From contig JACGCN010000003.1 in the NCBI GenBank assembly GCA_014905825.1, positions 1,426,001 to 1,490,000 on the forward strand: DNA of 64,000 nt. The letters run 5' to 3'. Shown one piece after another: positions 34,564 through 46,264 of this stretch. This DNA is from Lyophyllum atratum. Taxonomy: Eukaryota > Basidiomycota > Agaricomycetes > Agaricales > Lyophyllaceae. How positions within the stretch are numbered: the stretch's first letter is position 1; each line of letters starts with the position of its first letter. The notes under the pieces are model-generated. The model searched no databases and was not told the origin of the DNA. It saw nothing but the letters and a program-made list of their open reading frames with translations. The translations under genes were made by a program, and so were the position numbers.

Positions 34564-37500
34564 CTAATTACTGAGGTCAGACTCGGACTCATCGGGCTCT
34601 AACCAATCCGAGTCGTCATCACTCTCAAATAGCGAGTGTTCCGACTTTGTGTCGTCGTCATCGCTATCGCCACATTCTGAAATGGATGGGCTGTCAGGTT
34701 CGCCAGCCTCTTCAACGAAAGCACCCGCGAATGTATCACTTGTAGACTCGATTGGTTCAGTATCCCCATCTTCTCCATCCCGGGCCAGGTTTGTATGATT
34801 GGCGGCATTCCCATCGGAGCCACCTTGACTAGATCTTCCACTGGTTGCCGGGGAAGCATATGTATGACCAATGCCGACCCCCCAGTGATATCGTATCGCT
34901 ATATCTCTATCAACAAAGCTAGAGACACACGTGAATAGTTGGCTAGGGATTCATTAGAGGGTGTACTTACCGACCCACAGAGTATGACTTAAAATCGTGT
35001 TGGTCTTGAGCACAGTGAGAAAGACCATGGTCTCCAGGTGGATAAACCTGACCCAGGTGGAAAGACGGGATCAAGTGGCATCCTCGCAACACGTCACTTG
35101 GATCCACAAAGCCGTAAGAGAATTCATCGGTGACGGTCGAGAATTCTAGCTGGTCCAGTCGTCGTGAATCCCAGCCCCCGGCTTGACGCAGATCGTACCA
35201 TCGGACCCAAAGGAATTCGATGCGGCGTGGCCAATAGTCTCCGTTCCCACCCCCGATATAGATGATGTTGGCATGATAGATGCCTAGTACTTTGGCGTAC
35301 CAGAAAGGGTGTGCGCCAGAATGTTCTAAATCGAAGTCTGGATTCAACACCATGATGTCAGACTTCTGGGATCGAGCATGTATCACATCCTCTCCACGGC
35401 GAATATCATATCCCGTGAAGTTGACCCGCATTGTCGCATGACTATAAATTCGATCGCTTTGAAGTGCGACGCATTCCCAGTCTTCAGCAGTTCCACATTC
35501 AGTTGTGCTGTGCTCCAGGTCGAGCAACAATTTTATGCGTGGGAGCAGATGTTTCTTGAGTTTTGGTATAAATCCCTATCATGACCTTGGTATCAGCACT
35601 GATAGAAATAAAAGCAAGGACGGTCCAAAACCTTTATGGCAGGGTCTCCGTCATTCCTCCGTATAAACATACCAATGTGTTCCGGGGTGTTTTCAGACTT
35701 CCCTATCTTATGGTGCACCTCAGGACACGGACCTGCTAGAGAGACATCCTCCGTTGACGGCACTTTGCGGATCGGAAAGTTCTTCGCACGAATACGCCGA
35801 ATACGTGTCTGACGGCGTTCTATTTGTGTTATTCCCTTGATATAATGCTTTCGATCGGTCCGACGGTACCTCGCCTTTGGTGTTCGATGTTCAAGCTCAC
35901 CCTGTCCATAGTTCAGGTACACATTTGAAAAAGACATATGAAGGAAATGCGGCACACACCAGCTCAGTACTATAGGAGTCACAGGTACCATAAAGCCGTA
36001 TCATGTCAGCATAGTCAGCAAGTGAATGGAACTTGTAGGTTGCCGTATTGAAAGCTTTCTTCCTCCGTCGGGCTGATTGGGTGGGCTTCGCTGATGGGGA
36101 TGTCGATTCCATGCTCTTGTCCTTTGATGTGCCGGACGTGTCCTTTGAACTGTCCGTTGATGTGTCGGACGTGTCCTTCGAAGTGTCCTTTGATGTGTCG
36201 GGCGTGTCTTTCCCTGCACCTTTCTTTGCTTCCCTTCGCTTCCGTGCTTCAAATTCCCGGGGAAGCTCGTAGGTCGTGTATGCGGCACATGTTTCATCCT
36301 CAAATCGGCGGAATGCATCGCCCAATGACACTGTGGCGTCTTCTAAAATTTTGACTGTCAAATCTGTGTGCATGCGGAGTTTAGCGAGAGCGTGCCAGTG
36401 AGCACATTCAAAAAGCAAATCCTGGACGATTTCATTATGCGGCGCTGGGAAAAGGCCTTCAAATACTGGCATTGAACACTGTACAAGAACAGTTAAAAGA
36501 CACCTTCCATATATAGTGTCCATGTGACGCACTTGGAGAAGGTCTTCGTAATCCCTTGCCGCCATCTTCTTCAGCTCAGATGCATTTGCTGAAAATTTCC
36601 GTATAACTCCTTGCCCAAAGCGAGGTACCTCACGGTATCTGGCATAGTAATCAGCATCGACAGATCTATTTTGAGCAGAAAGGGTCAATTACCGTCGGTC
36701 CATTTCATTAACCAGTAATATGTCTATAGCATGGAGTATACGAACCAGTTGGATAAACAAGGCTCTCCAGACCCCCAACTCGAACTCATGGAGAAGGTCG
36801 ACCACCAACATAGAATATAGGTTGAAGCCCAAGTCGGACAGCCGTTCGGAGAATGCATTCTGTGTTGACGATTAATGTTTGCGCAACTCTTGGAGCTGGA
36901 ATTCACACACCGCGGAAGGTAGAAGCGACGTGGGCTTTAACAGATCTTCCACGACTTGGCTGTTCACAGCATACTTCTTGTTATATATATGCGATCGTGC
37001 ATCTCCTAGTACTTTCTTGTTTGCTTCATTGTCCATGCGCATATGGGAAGTACGGATCTTCATATCTGACTTCGTTCCAAGTTTAGGGATGAGCGCCATT
37101 GAGATTAAGCACCGTGGGCATGGGCAGTTCCCGCGGTTTCGAATCCCAGCAATAAGGACCCTAAAAACGAAAGTAGCCATTTGCTCATGAGTTCTACTGG
37201 TAGAAGGACGCACGAAGATAACTGACTTCTCTGGATAGTCTGCAGAGTAGGTGAATATTCTTGGATAAATGCGACGTGTCACTCCGTCACTACAAGAAAT
37301 CAAGATTCCATGCCTCCATGCATAAATGAAGTCATCATCCAATAGAATCTGCCATTGCGCGTGAAAGACTTCACGATGGAGATGTTTCAGCAGGTCCTTG
37401 CTTAACTTCTTCCCCCCAGAACGCTTGGTGAAGAAATCTTTAAATGAAGCAGGAAGCTACTCCGTCGATGCGAACTTCGAAGTAAGAAGGGGTATGGTTC

Positions 37501-39199
37501 AACTTATAGGACTGAACCCACCTTCTGGAAGTAGGCGATGTGATTTGACAGGTTTTGCGATGGCCGGCAACGTTGGTATTTGGAGTTGTTTCCAAAGAAC
37601 ATATACGCAGGCCACAGCTTTGCATGCCCGAATGTCGTGATATGGGTAGCGTCCGACCAGAACATGAGGGCTGCAATCGCCCGAGGTGCATTGCACCCAG
37701 GTTCTGCTGGCGATTCAAGAAGCTCCCGATGACAATCCAGGAATGCCTTAGATGTGTACATTTCGCCATAGACCCGAGTTTCCTCATGAGTTCCTGCTGG
37801 CTTCCAAAGAAGCTCGTAGGGTTCATAATAGAACCGCTCACCGCTGGGATTACAAGAAATGCGTTCTTTTATGACGGATACGATGGAGCGATGATAGAGC
37901 TCTCCGACGAGGAAAGATTCGGAGCCGGAATTCTTCATGCGCTGATGAAACGGCACGCGTATAGTGATTGCGGAGCGCCTCCAACCCTCGTCCACGTCCA
38001 ACCATTCAACTTGAGAGGCGTGTTCATCCAAATCCTGCACATTGGCTGCTAACGTAGTATTGACTTTGGACCAGTTCGTACGACGTATATCGTTTTGGTC
38101 GAAGTCAGGATGGCCAATAATATTCAAGAGCGATTTGAAATCTCCCTGTGACTTCTGCGAGCCGTTGTTCCAGTACCACTCGCCGAGAGTAAATGAACTC
38201 CTATTTGGGTATGGAAAGAAAGCACTAGTGTTGCCAGGAGTAGGGTGTTGCGTTGGTTGCGTCAGCGGACTCGGAAGTTCATTGTGCTCTGATGGTGGGT
38301 CGATTAGGTTGTTCAAAGTGAGATTTGCGTCGGGATCGTTTTCCGGAGGGTTCGAGCCATAGAATCGGCGATAAATATGGTATAGATTACTTGGGGTGCA
38401 GAAGTGGCAAAGGACTACTGAAGCGACGGCAGGTGGATCATTTGGAGGTGGTGGCCTTTGGGGCATTGACATCGGCACTGAGATAAGCGGGCAGTGAGTA
38501 GAAGTGGTGGCGGTCCAGCAGAAATATATCATTTCTACCACTTACCGAGTGGAGGAGGGGGCTGGGGTAACATATCACGATAGCGCTTCGGTGGTTGGCG
38601 ATCTGTCCTTCTTGGGCGTCTCTGAGCCAAAGTGAGACCAGTGTCATCTTGCAGAGGATCGTCGGTGGTCTCCTCGCCATTCACTGTTATGCCTGTTGCT
38701 TCATTGTCGCCGTCATGCAGACAATTATCCGATACTTCCTGCATAGAAAACTTTAGTTCCCTTCACAAAACCCAGCCAATAAGTAAGTGATAGTACGTAC
38801 GAAAGCAGGTGATGTTTCGGCTTCCCTCACCATAGTAGAATTCGATGCATGATTTGCTCCTCCTTGCGGGAGCATCGAGAGGTCGTTCTGTAACCCGGTC
38901 AGTTTAACAGGTCCGATGGCAATCAATCTGGAAGTACTAGCACGTACTGCTGTAGCGGACAATCCAGTTCGAGCTTTTTTGCGCTGTTCAAACAGTTCTC
39001 TTGCGACTGATAAGACACTGTGCAAGCGTTTCTTGCTAGGGACACAGCTTCTTTTGTGATAATTCAGTGCCGCCACGGTAGAAAACTCCCTGCTACAGCT
39101 CGCATGATCACAATGGAAAGATGTAGAATGCCAGCGAGCCTCAGGCTCCGCAACCGTAGACAGCAGCATGGGTGGACAGTCTGTGGAAAAGCAGTGCAA
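34564..39199 (-). CDS. Plavaka-type transposase (CACTA-like class II transposon)
   Basis: This is a large basidiomycete transposase of the Plavaka group. Read on the minus strand it begins with a C2H2-like finger (FHCDHASCSREFSTVAALNY). A Pro-rich region and an SFTLGEWYWNNGSQKSQGDF block follow. The putative catalytic core has AALMFWSDATHITTFGHAKL, NRGNCPCPRCLISMALIP, and NLYSMLVVDLLHEFELGVWR. Next come GVIRKFSANASELKKMAARD and HSLADYADMIRLYGTCDSYS TELGELEHRTPKARYRRT. The C-terminus has YWPRRIEFLWVRWYDLRQAG and GRDIAIRYHWGVGIGHTY, then an acidic tail. Ten or so exons connect in frame without a stop. An insert of about 35 residues made of DTSKDTS-like repeats (~36090-36215) looks like a local expansion. 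I could not locate the terminal inverted repeats. Confidence 0.85.
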
Positions 39200-39926
39200 A
39201 CGTATGCGGCAGAGTCGCTGAGAGCAGCCTGAGTCACGGTAGGCCGCTAAGTGCTGTTGTTGCCCCAGGCACAGCTTCAGAAAGGCTGGACAAAGGAGGT
39301 CCGAGTTGAGTCGGCGTGCGAAGCCACTTCAAGTTCTAGCCAACTTACGATTATGGACCATTTATGGTATAATTCTGTCCAAAAACGTCCGTCACCATCG
39401 TCCGGGCCTATGATCAGGTAGGGGCATCATGATCACATTGTAGCTGTCGTCCATTGCTCTTCCGGGCGCTAAGAAGGGAGTCCCGTCACCATGACAGATT
39501 GTGGTGTAGCGGGCCCGACGATGGAGCGGCAGCGGGCCCGAGTAAGGCATTTGTATCGATGTACCAGGCCGAGCAAACGTTATACATTGTACCATAGCCT
39601 TCCATTCTAGCGGGCGCGCAGCTACTATGCAACTTGAAGGCGTAAAGGTGCGGGTTCTGGCCGCCGATGTATCAGCAGTGTTGATGTGCCAGTAATGAGT
39701 AGGGCGGTAATTAGTAGGCGGGGCTCCGAGTCATGTTCTGCTATACAGAATTGCACACGTATTTCACTCAAATGGGATGCAAAAACCAGTATATTTATTG
39801 GGTGGGGGGTGGGGGGGCAGGACATTGTGTTTGTTTACAGCTTTCTGAAAGAAATAATCAGGTAGCGAGAAGCGACGGTGGAAAGCTCGGCCAGGAAACT
39901 ACGAAAGACTCAAGAGTAACGATGTT
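39200..39926. other. intergenic, probably upstream part of the Plavaka element
   Basis: No gene. The stretch contains GC-rich repeats of GCGGGCCCGA (~39510-39545) and a G-run at ~39805-39815. One transposon terminus may lie here, but I could not match it to a left end. Confidence 0.35.
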
Positions 39927-42573
39927 TTAGATGATGTACGGACTGCTTGAGTCGTATGGTGGTACCGCCACTCCACCTTCCGAACGGACGTCCGTGGTGT
40001 CGAGTGCTACAAAACCGTCAGCCTCTCGCTCAATTATAGGCCGAGGAAAACACGTACTAGGTATTGCATGCTGCGATGGCCCAGCCGCCGCCGCCAGATT
40101 CGCCGCACCAAGCGGTACGCCTGGCCTATGCCTACCTGAACTCGTTGATGCGCCTGTATACAGATCATCAGCCCCTTGTTCAAACAGTAGGTCGAGAGAT
40201 AAACGTACTTGGAACGGGGTAATGCAACAGCCTAGCAGCCCCCGCCAGATTCGCCACGTTGAAGCCTTGCCCGTGTGGTCCTAAATTCGCTGGTGGACAA
40301 TTGTCATTACCTGAAAAATAGAAAATAAACGAAGCCCAGGTCGCGTACCGCTCGGCACGATGATTCCTCCTGGGAAGTCTGATCTCTCAGCAACGAAGCG
40401 CTCTGATACCATGTTTTCGAAGTCCAGGTCCAGGCTGAAACTGAGGCCGCTTGCGTCGAGAAAGTCTAGTTCAGTTCAGTTAGATACTAAGATACAATGG
40501 ATGTAAGACATAGGCAACACACTGGGAGCAACGGCACTGTATTCTGCAACCTGCGCTGCAAGTTGCGTGAAAGGCTCGGCAGCGCCAGCTGCATCTAAAG
40601 TGATGTTAGACGGTACACGAAACTTTTGTCAATTTGGAACAACGTACTTGCGGCTGCTTGCGCCTCGAGTGCCTCGAGCAAAGGCCTATCTACGCCAGAG
40701 AAGGTGAAATGGTCGACGGGGGGATCGAAGCCTGGACCATCAAATCCTATATCGATACAATCAGAGGCAATACACACACACAGAATAGTAACTCACCAGC
40801 TGCAGTCGGATAGTCTTGTCCTTCTCCCTCTCGCACCGTTTTATCGTACTCTGTGGAGTAGATCCACTCGGGGACGCCGGGATTCTCGATGCCGAAGTCG
40901 GTGTCAATGACAACATGTATGCATGACCCGACAGCACGTAAAAACGAGGCTACACCAGTCCTGTTGGGCGTGAAAATGACATATGTATATCAGAAGTAGC
41001 GTACCGTGGGGCATGGGGCTCGAGGCAATGCCGCTGGTGTGGCTACGGTGCGCCTCCCTGTACGACACTGTTCCTCAGAGTCAATCACCACACGAGATTG
41101 ATGGCACTCACAGTCCGTCGTCATACCAAGTTTGGCTTAACAGTCGCATCTGCGCTCCAAACTCGCCTTTGAATGCTCTCGCGATCTTCATCGCAAGATG
41201 GCGATAGGTGGTCCTCCACGGCTCTCGCTGCATCGGGACCGCAAGACATTCACCAGTTCTCCACCTTTCCAGATTGAACCGCAACTGTGTGAGAATCATG
41301 ACTGGAGATACATACAGAATAAGCACATTACTCGTACCGAAAAGAACCCTAGCGCAAGGACCTGCGGGGAGTAGGCGGGGCCGAAATGTTCGCGGTATAC
41401 GCGACCTAAACTGGTCGCTTTTGTGTATAAGAAGGCGTTTAGGACGGTGTAGCAAGCTGGGCTATTGAATTTTCCCTAATGGATACATCAGTGCCATCCG
41501 CCCGGCTGAACCACATCAGGTTCGACTCACAGGGCCAACCCCGCCATAAACGGTGTAGTTATCATCTTCGATCAGATCCTTCACCTTCTGCGCGATCAAT
41601 CTCTTCTTGTCTGCGTGGCTGCAGTCCGCGGCACCGATGTCCTCAAGTCCGTAGAATCCCGCGACAATTTCGCCGGCCTCTTTCAAATGGGTGCGGACTG
41701 TCGTTGCCATGTGCTCAACCTGTTTCCAATATGAGTTCGGCTCACCATGTGAGACAGTATAAGTATTGACATACGAGATTAAGCACGGCGCCCGTCGACG
41801 TAAATGCTGTTTGTAGTAAAGTGAGGGCTCGGACTTGATCAGACTCAGAAGGAATCACAACTCACCTTGGCCCAGGTGCTCACTAGCACGGGTCAGCGAG
41901 GCCATGGCCAGTGGGCGATGTAACTCTGAGTAGAAGACCTCGCCGTAAATGACAGTGATGAGTCCGAAAATACTTTTCGCTTCTTTAATGCCCTTTTTGG
42001 TGTCTTGGGGGTAGAACGTCAGATAATTTTCCGATGGGGTGTTGTAACGGCGGACGCTGTTGCGTTGTCGCCGCCGGGAGACAACCTGTGATTCTGCCAC
42101 GTTGCGCGACGACCCATACGCCTCCGACACCAACTCGGATCCCACCGCAGAGCTGTCCGTGCTAGAGGGAGGGAATGCTGGGAGCGAGCGACTTCCGGTC
42201 GGCGGGTTGGTGGATCCCGGACCATACGGGTCATAGGTGCTACCAGACTATGGTGGATGAGCAACAGTCGTTAGGAATGTATGCGTGAATCAAATCAATG
42301 TGTGAGGATGATAGTGCTGTGCAACTGTCGTGTATGCCAGCTTGATACCAGCGCGACGTCCCCGGAAACTTGCAGTGTGAGGATATGATAGTCTACTTAC
42401 CCGAGTACTGCGCCACTCGACCCGGTCGTAAGGGTTGAAGGTCTCGCCGAACGCGAGATCGACATCTTGGATATCATAGTTCAGGGATCGATCTAGAGAG
42501 AAAGAGGTCGTTAGCCTTTTGAGCAGTGGGGGGGGACCAGTCGCTTCAAGCTAAGTCTGAGTCACTTACCCAT
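39927..42573 (-). CDS. DUF6532-family protein with long variable C-terminus
   Basis: This is an uncharacterised Agaricomycete family (DUF6532, named from memory). The first exon is only four bases (ATGG, 42570-42573). Splicing gives MDRSLNYDIQDVDLAFGETF, then SGSTYDPYGPGSTNPPTGSR. The family core follows: KGIKEAKSIFGLITVIYGEV, MATTVRTHLKEAGEIVAGFY, KRLIAQKVKDLIEDDNYTVY, and the best-conserved CYTVLNAFLYTKATSLGRVY REHFGP, later LERWRTGECLAVPMQREPW RTTYRHLAMKIARAF. Beyond 41100 the gene continues as an acidic/low-complexity tail: VVIDTDFGIENPGVPEWIYS, VDHFTFSGVDRPLLEALEAQ, SLDLDFENMVSERFVAERSD. It ends VPPYDSSSPYII. Two small 3' exons look duplicated. Exact exon count uncertain; no disabling lesion seen. 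Confidence 0.72.
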
Positions 42574-42599
42574 ATCTGACCTTGTGCTTGCTCACCCCA

Positions 42600-42850
42600 T
42601 TTGACTTCGACACTCCTCCTTTAAAGGGACCCCTGAACGGCGACTCGTGGAGGGAGTGTTCTTGGCGGAGAGATGCCAGTGTAGACTATCGAGATGCCAC
42701 CCTGTCGGAACATGTTCAAGGAAGGTGGTGCAAATAGTAGACTATGGAATGTCGAAGGGGTGAATAATAGACTATGGAATGTCGAAGGGTTCCCATGTCG
42801 AAGGGTGTCCATGCCGTAGTACCAGCCTCATGCCACACTACCCTGAGCAT
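42600..42850. repeat. short tandem repeats around TAGACTATGGAATGTCGAAGG
   Basis: ATAGACTATGGAATGTCGAA GGG occurs at ~42735 and ~42768, a shorter part (CATGTCGAAGGGT) at ~42795, and a partial copy (GTAGACTATCGAGATG) at ~42682. The core TAGACTATGG also occurs in the minisatellite at 45.5 kb. The stretch 42574-43019 otherwise holds no gene. Confidence 0.5.
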
Positions 42851-43019
42851 GCCAAGCAGACCGTGATGTCGCCGTGAGGTTCAAAACACTTTATTGTAAA
42901 AAAGGACAGGTATGAAAACAAGTGCTCGCTAGCTTTCCGAAATCAATCCAAGTACAAAATACGATGACAATAAGGATATACGCTTGAGAAGAATACATTT
43001 AATGTACAGCAGAGTCCTT

Positions 43020-43865
43020 CTAATTAGATGAGCCATCATCGGTCTCTTCCAACTGCTCGGCGGGTACGACGTCCTTGGTGTGGGACAATTGCGTACCGAG
43101 TGTAGAGGATGATGGGGAACTTTGGCGATATGCGGCTGGGATGTGAATGCCTGCAGAATCGATGACTTCCATGAGCATGCCAAGCTGTTGATTGGCCTCT
43201 TCGACCCGTGCTTGAGCTTCTTCAACCGAGTCCCGAAGGACCTCGAGCTTCAATTCACACTCCTTCACTTTCGTGACGGCAGTATGTGCTTCAGCTACGA
43301 GGGAGTCGCGCGCAGCTTGTGCGAGTGCGATTGCATCGATAATGCCAAAGCCACCACGCCCTGCGTCCACAACTCGCATGAGTACGTCGTTCTCATGCAG
43401 GCAGGTGTCAGCCATTGCTTGTTGAGCTGATAGCTTCCGCTGAGTGGCCTCTTTGAGCCCTTTGAGTCTGCTCGCCTTGTACTGCGATGCTGCGAGGCGA
43501 CAGCGCACATCTCGGTGTCGGTGAGTCATATGGAACTGTAGAGTGTAGAATGATAAGCATGTTTTGAGAAGGAGTAATGGTGGTAGACGTACGGTGGGGC
43601 TTAAGGCGGATTTGATAGATTCAGAGGAACGGATATACAAAGCACCAGTTGGAACATTAAGTGGTACAACCATTGTTGGAGAAGATAGCGGAGAGGAGGG
43701 TGACGAGCTCTTCTGATAGCAGCGGTGGTTAGGAGAGGACATCGGCGACGGCGATGAACCAGGATGCAGTGGCAGGGAATACGTGGGTGATATTGTGGTT
43801 GTCATTGTGAGTGAGGACACGGGAGGTCGGTGGGAAATGATCGAGGATGACTGAATAATATTCAA
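43020..43865 (-). CDS. hypothetical coiled-coil protein
   Basis: This is an open frame of 281 codons; a better start may be the Met of MTTTISPTYSLPLHPGS near 43805. The N-terminal third is Ser/Pro-rich. After FHMTHRHRDVRCRLAASQYK comes a long heptad-like helix: KGLKEATQRKLSAQQAMADT, DAIALAQAARDSLVAEAHTA, KLEVLRDSVEEAQARVEEAN, ending QQLGMLMEVI. A 57-bp stretch with perfect intron signals (GTACGT...CTACAG, ~43534-43590) lies in frame. Splicing it joins SALSPT to FHMTHRHRD, the more likely mature form. Function unknown. Confidence 0.6.
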   Translation of the reverse strand: MNIIQSSSIISHRPPVSSLTMTTTISPTYSLPLHPGSSPSPMSSPNHRCYQKSSSPSSPLSSPTMVVPLNVPTGALYIRSSESIKSALSPTVRLPPLLLLKTCLSFYTLQFHMTHRHRDVRCRLAASQYKASRLKGLKEATQRKLSAQQAMADTCLHENDVLMRVVDAGRGGFGIIDAIALAQAARDSLVAEAHTAVTKVKECELKLEVLRDSVEEAQARVEEANQQLGMLMEVIDSAGIHIPAAYRQSSPSSSTLGTQLSHTKDVVPAEQLEETDDGSSN

Positions 43866-46264
43866 GTTCTAGTTGCTAACTTCATTAAAAAGAACTGGTT
43901 AGCCCCGCACAGTCACCGGGCCCCTCCTCCAACAACTTGCCGCATGAAGCATATGGTACACAACCATGTAGATTTCATGAGCCAAGGATCAACATGACTC
44001 CTCCGACTCCGCGTCACTGTTGTGAGCGCTTGACAATAAAAGAATTTCGTGATGAATCTTCAAATATTGCCGTACCTTAGTAACCCGTGACATCAATAAG
44101 GTGTCATTAAATAATACTTAAAATTTTACTAACATACGTTTCTGGGAACACTAAGTTACTAGTAAACTGCTAGTGAACACCAGTTCCTTGCTTTCATTTG
44201 GGCAGTGACATGTATCGTCCTAGTACTAGTAACTTCAAGCTAATTTGGAGTTATGTCGATTGTGATATAACAGCTTCATAAGCTTCGGAGGTCACCTATA
44301 GTAGCTAATAAGAGCATCAATATGTCGGAACACGTTGATATAGTCATGCAGTCACCCACCAGGTTCTTCCGACTCGAGGTTGCAGTCCGTTGCCTTGAGA
44401 CTGGAAGCGGGGAACAATGAGGCGCCTAGTGGTATGATTGAATGTTCTTAACTTTATTCAGCATACCTCTCAGTGAGTTAAGTCAGAATGGGCTTCATGA
44501 GCCGATAGTCATTGATAACGTCTGGGCAATGATAAGCCTGAGAGTGGAGTGACAACGGTAGATGAGCGGCAGGGAGAGTGATATTGAAAGTGGGTCGGAA
44601 ACTGGGAGAGCTCAAGTCTGGGCTTGACTCGGAGCTCCCCACCGCTCAGAATGAGCCCGTTGAAAATGGGTCGCACCTAATCACTGAGCTCCAATGTTCA
44701 GCGAGACAATGGAGCAGCGCAGGACGGCAGCGGTGTGCAATGGTGTGCAGGTGTCAGTGGTGTGTTCATTATGAATTCAAGAAACGTAGTGTGCGGTAGG
44801 AAGACCATCGAGCCTGCCAAAAGGTTTATCACCTGTCAGTGCATGCGCCGACATTCAAGTTGACGACAGACAAGAGGAAGTACTGGGAGTCTTCGATCTG
44901 GCTTCCATCCAGCAGACAGGGAATGCATTCTGAGTAAGGCGCGAGCGGTAGACAACAGACAGAGTGGGCAGATGAGACCACAGAAGGCCCACGCATCAGA
45001 AGTGACACAAATTTTTGGTAAGGTGGAGTCCGTGCGCCCTTCAAGTTGTCTTGGAGAGTGTGGGGGGAGGGTGGCGGTAGGCGCTCGTACGCAGAAGCCT
45101 ACTTTAATAAGCTGTAAAACTCGGAATGCCACTGTGATGCGGGGTGCAGGCTGCGACGGATATTTGCCGGATATCATGAATCGACTCAGAGATCTCAATG
45201 ATATTTGAATTCAACAAAAATATGTACTAACTCGAAGTTTCAACAATGGCTCAAAATAATTATAACTCGCGTTTAATTCATGATATGCTAAGACCTAAAA
45301 TATAGTTTAGCTAGATATCCCTACTTTTCTTAATGTGGGATAGACTGAGGCTATGCAATATTCACACATAGGCTGTCATGATCAGGCGCCCCGAGCCCCA
45401 TGAGTAGTATGCTATGGACTTCAAGGAAGACCTGGGAGAAAAAGGCTTTTGCTACGGCTCCCAACTGTTTAGGGGCACCCGTCATACTATACCTCGAGCC
45501 GGACGGCAATGAATGCATAAGGGCACTATGGAAGGCCCTGAGAGACCACGCTATGGCTGTCATGGCCTATAGTAGACTATGGCTGTCATGGCCTATAGAC
45601 TATGGCTGTCATGGCCTATAGGCTATGGCCCCCAACCGTTCAGGGGCACCCTTCATACTATACCTGGTGTCGGACTACAATGAATGCATAGTATACTATG
45701 GAAGACCCTGAGAGACTACGCTATGGCTGCCACGGCTTACAGGCAATACTAGCTTATGGGTGTCACCTAACTTCATCCGAGTCTGCCGCGGCGCCAATTT
45801 GAATACTCAGTTCAGTGTTGCTAAATGGGGATTACTCTGGCTGTAGTGAGGTGATTCCATGACTCGCCAATTTGCGATCGCAGTGACTTACACGTCATCA
45901 CTTCCCCTCGAGAAAGCCATCGTCTACCCAAAAGGGAAATACCGCCGGCGCTTCGGATTAATGAGCTACTAAGCCCACGCATGAGTTGCCCTGGGCTATT
46001 CTAACATCGTCGAAATCGGTACTCCTGATGCGGAAAAGTACGGCACAGCAGAATTTGACCCCGCCAGGCCCTATGGCACTAAATTATTACGGGATATGGG
46101 TGCTCTGAGCCACCTCAGTCAACTATGGGCTCCCCTCGTCGCCCATCGAAGTCTTTCTGCTGATCCCTTTATAATCACAGCTCATTTTTGCGAAGTGCCA
46201 GTGTGTTCCCGTTCGCCTTAACTGCCAAACAGGAGTTGTGAACCCTCCGCGAACTCGAGCTACC
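43866..46264. other. AT-rich intergenic region
   Basis: This is a 2.4-kb gene-poor stretch, AT-rich at 44030-44330 and 45200-45330. The only organised feature is the duplicated block at 45430-45750. Short open frames are not supported. Confidence 0.4.
45430..45750. repeat. segmental tandem duplication with embedded minisatellite
   Basis: The block beginning GGCTCCCAACTGTTTAGGGG CACC (~45456) and running to TGAGAGACCACGCTATGGCT (~45558) recurs from ~45627 (GGCCCCCAACCGTTCAGGGG) to ~45729 (GAGAGACTACGCTATGGCTG), an offset of ~170 bp. Between them a ~22-bp unit, CTATGGCTGTCATGGCCTAT AG, is repeated three to four times (45550-45625). Confidence 0.7.

Noticed and set aside
37555..38052. 165-codon plus-strand frame
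   Set aside because: Antisense shadow of the Plavaka transposase exon.
41510..41540. GGTTCGACTCA resembling a tRNA B box, and a similar GGTTCGAACCC at ~46698
   Set aside because: Neither has an A box or pairing acceptor stems at the right distance; both lie in coding exons or beside splice sites.
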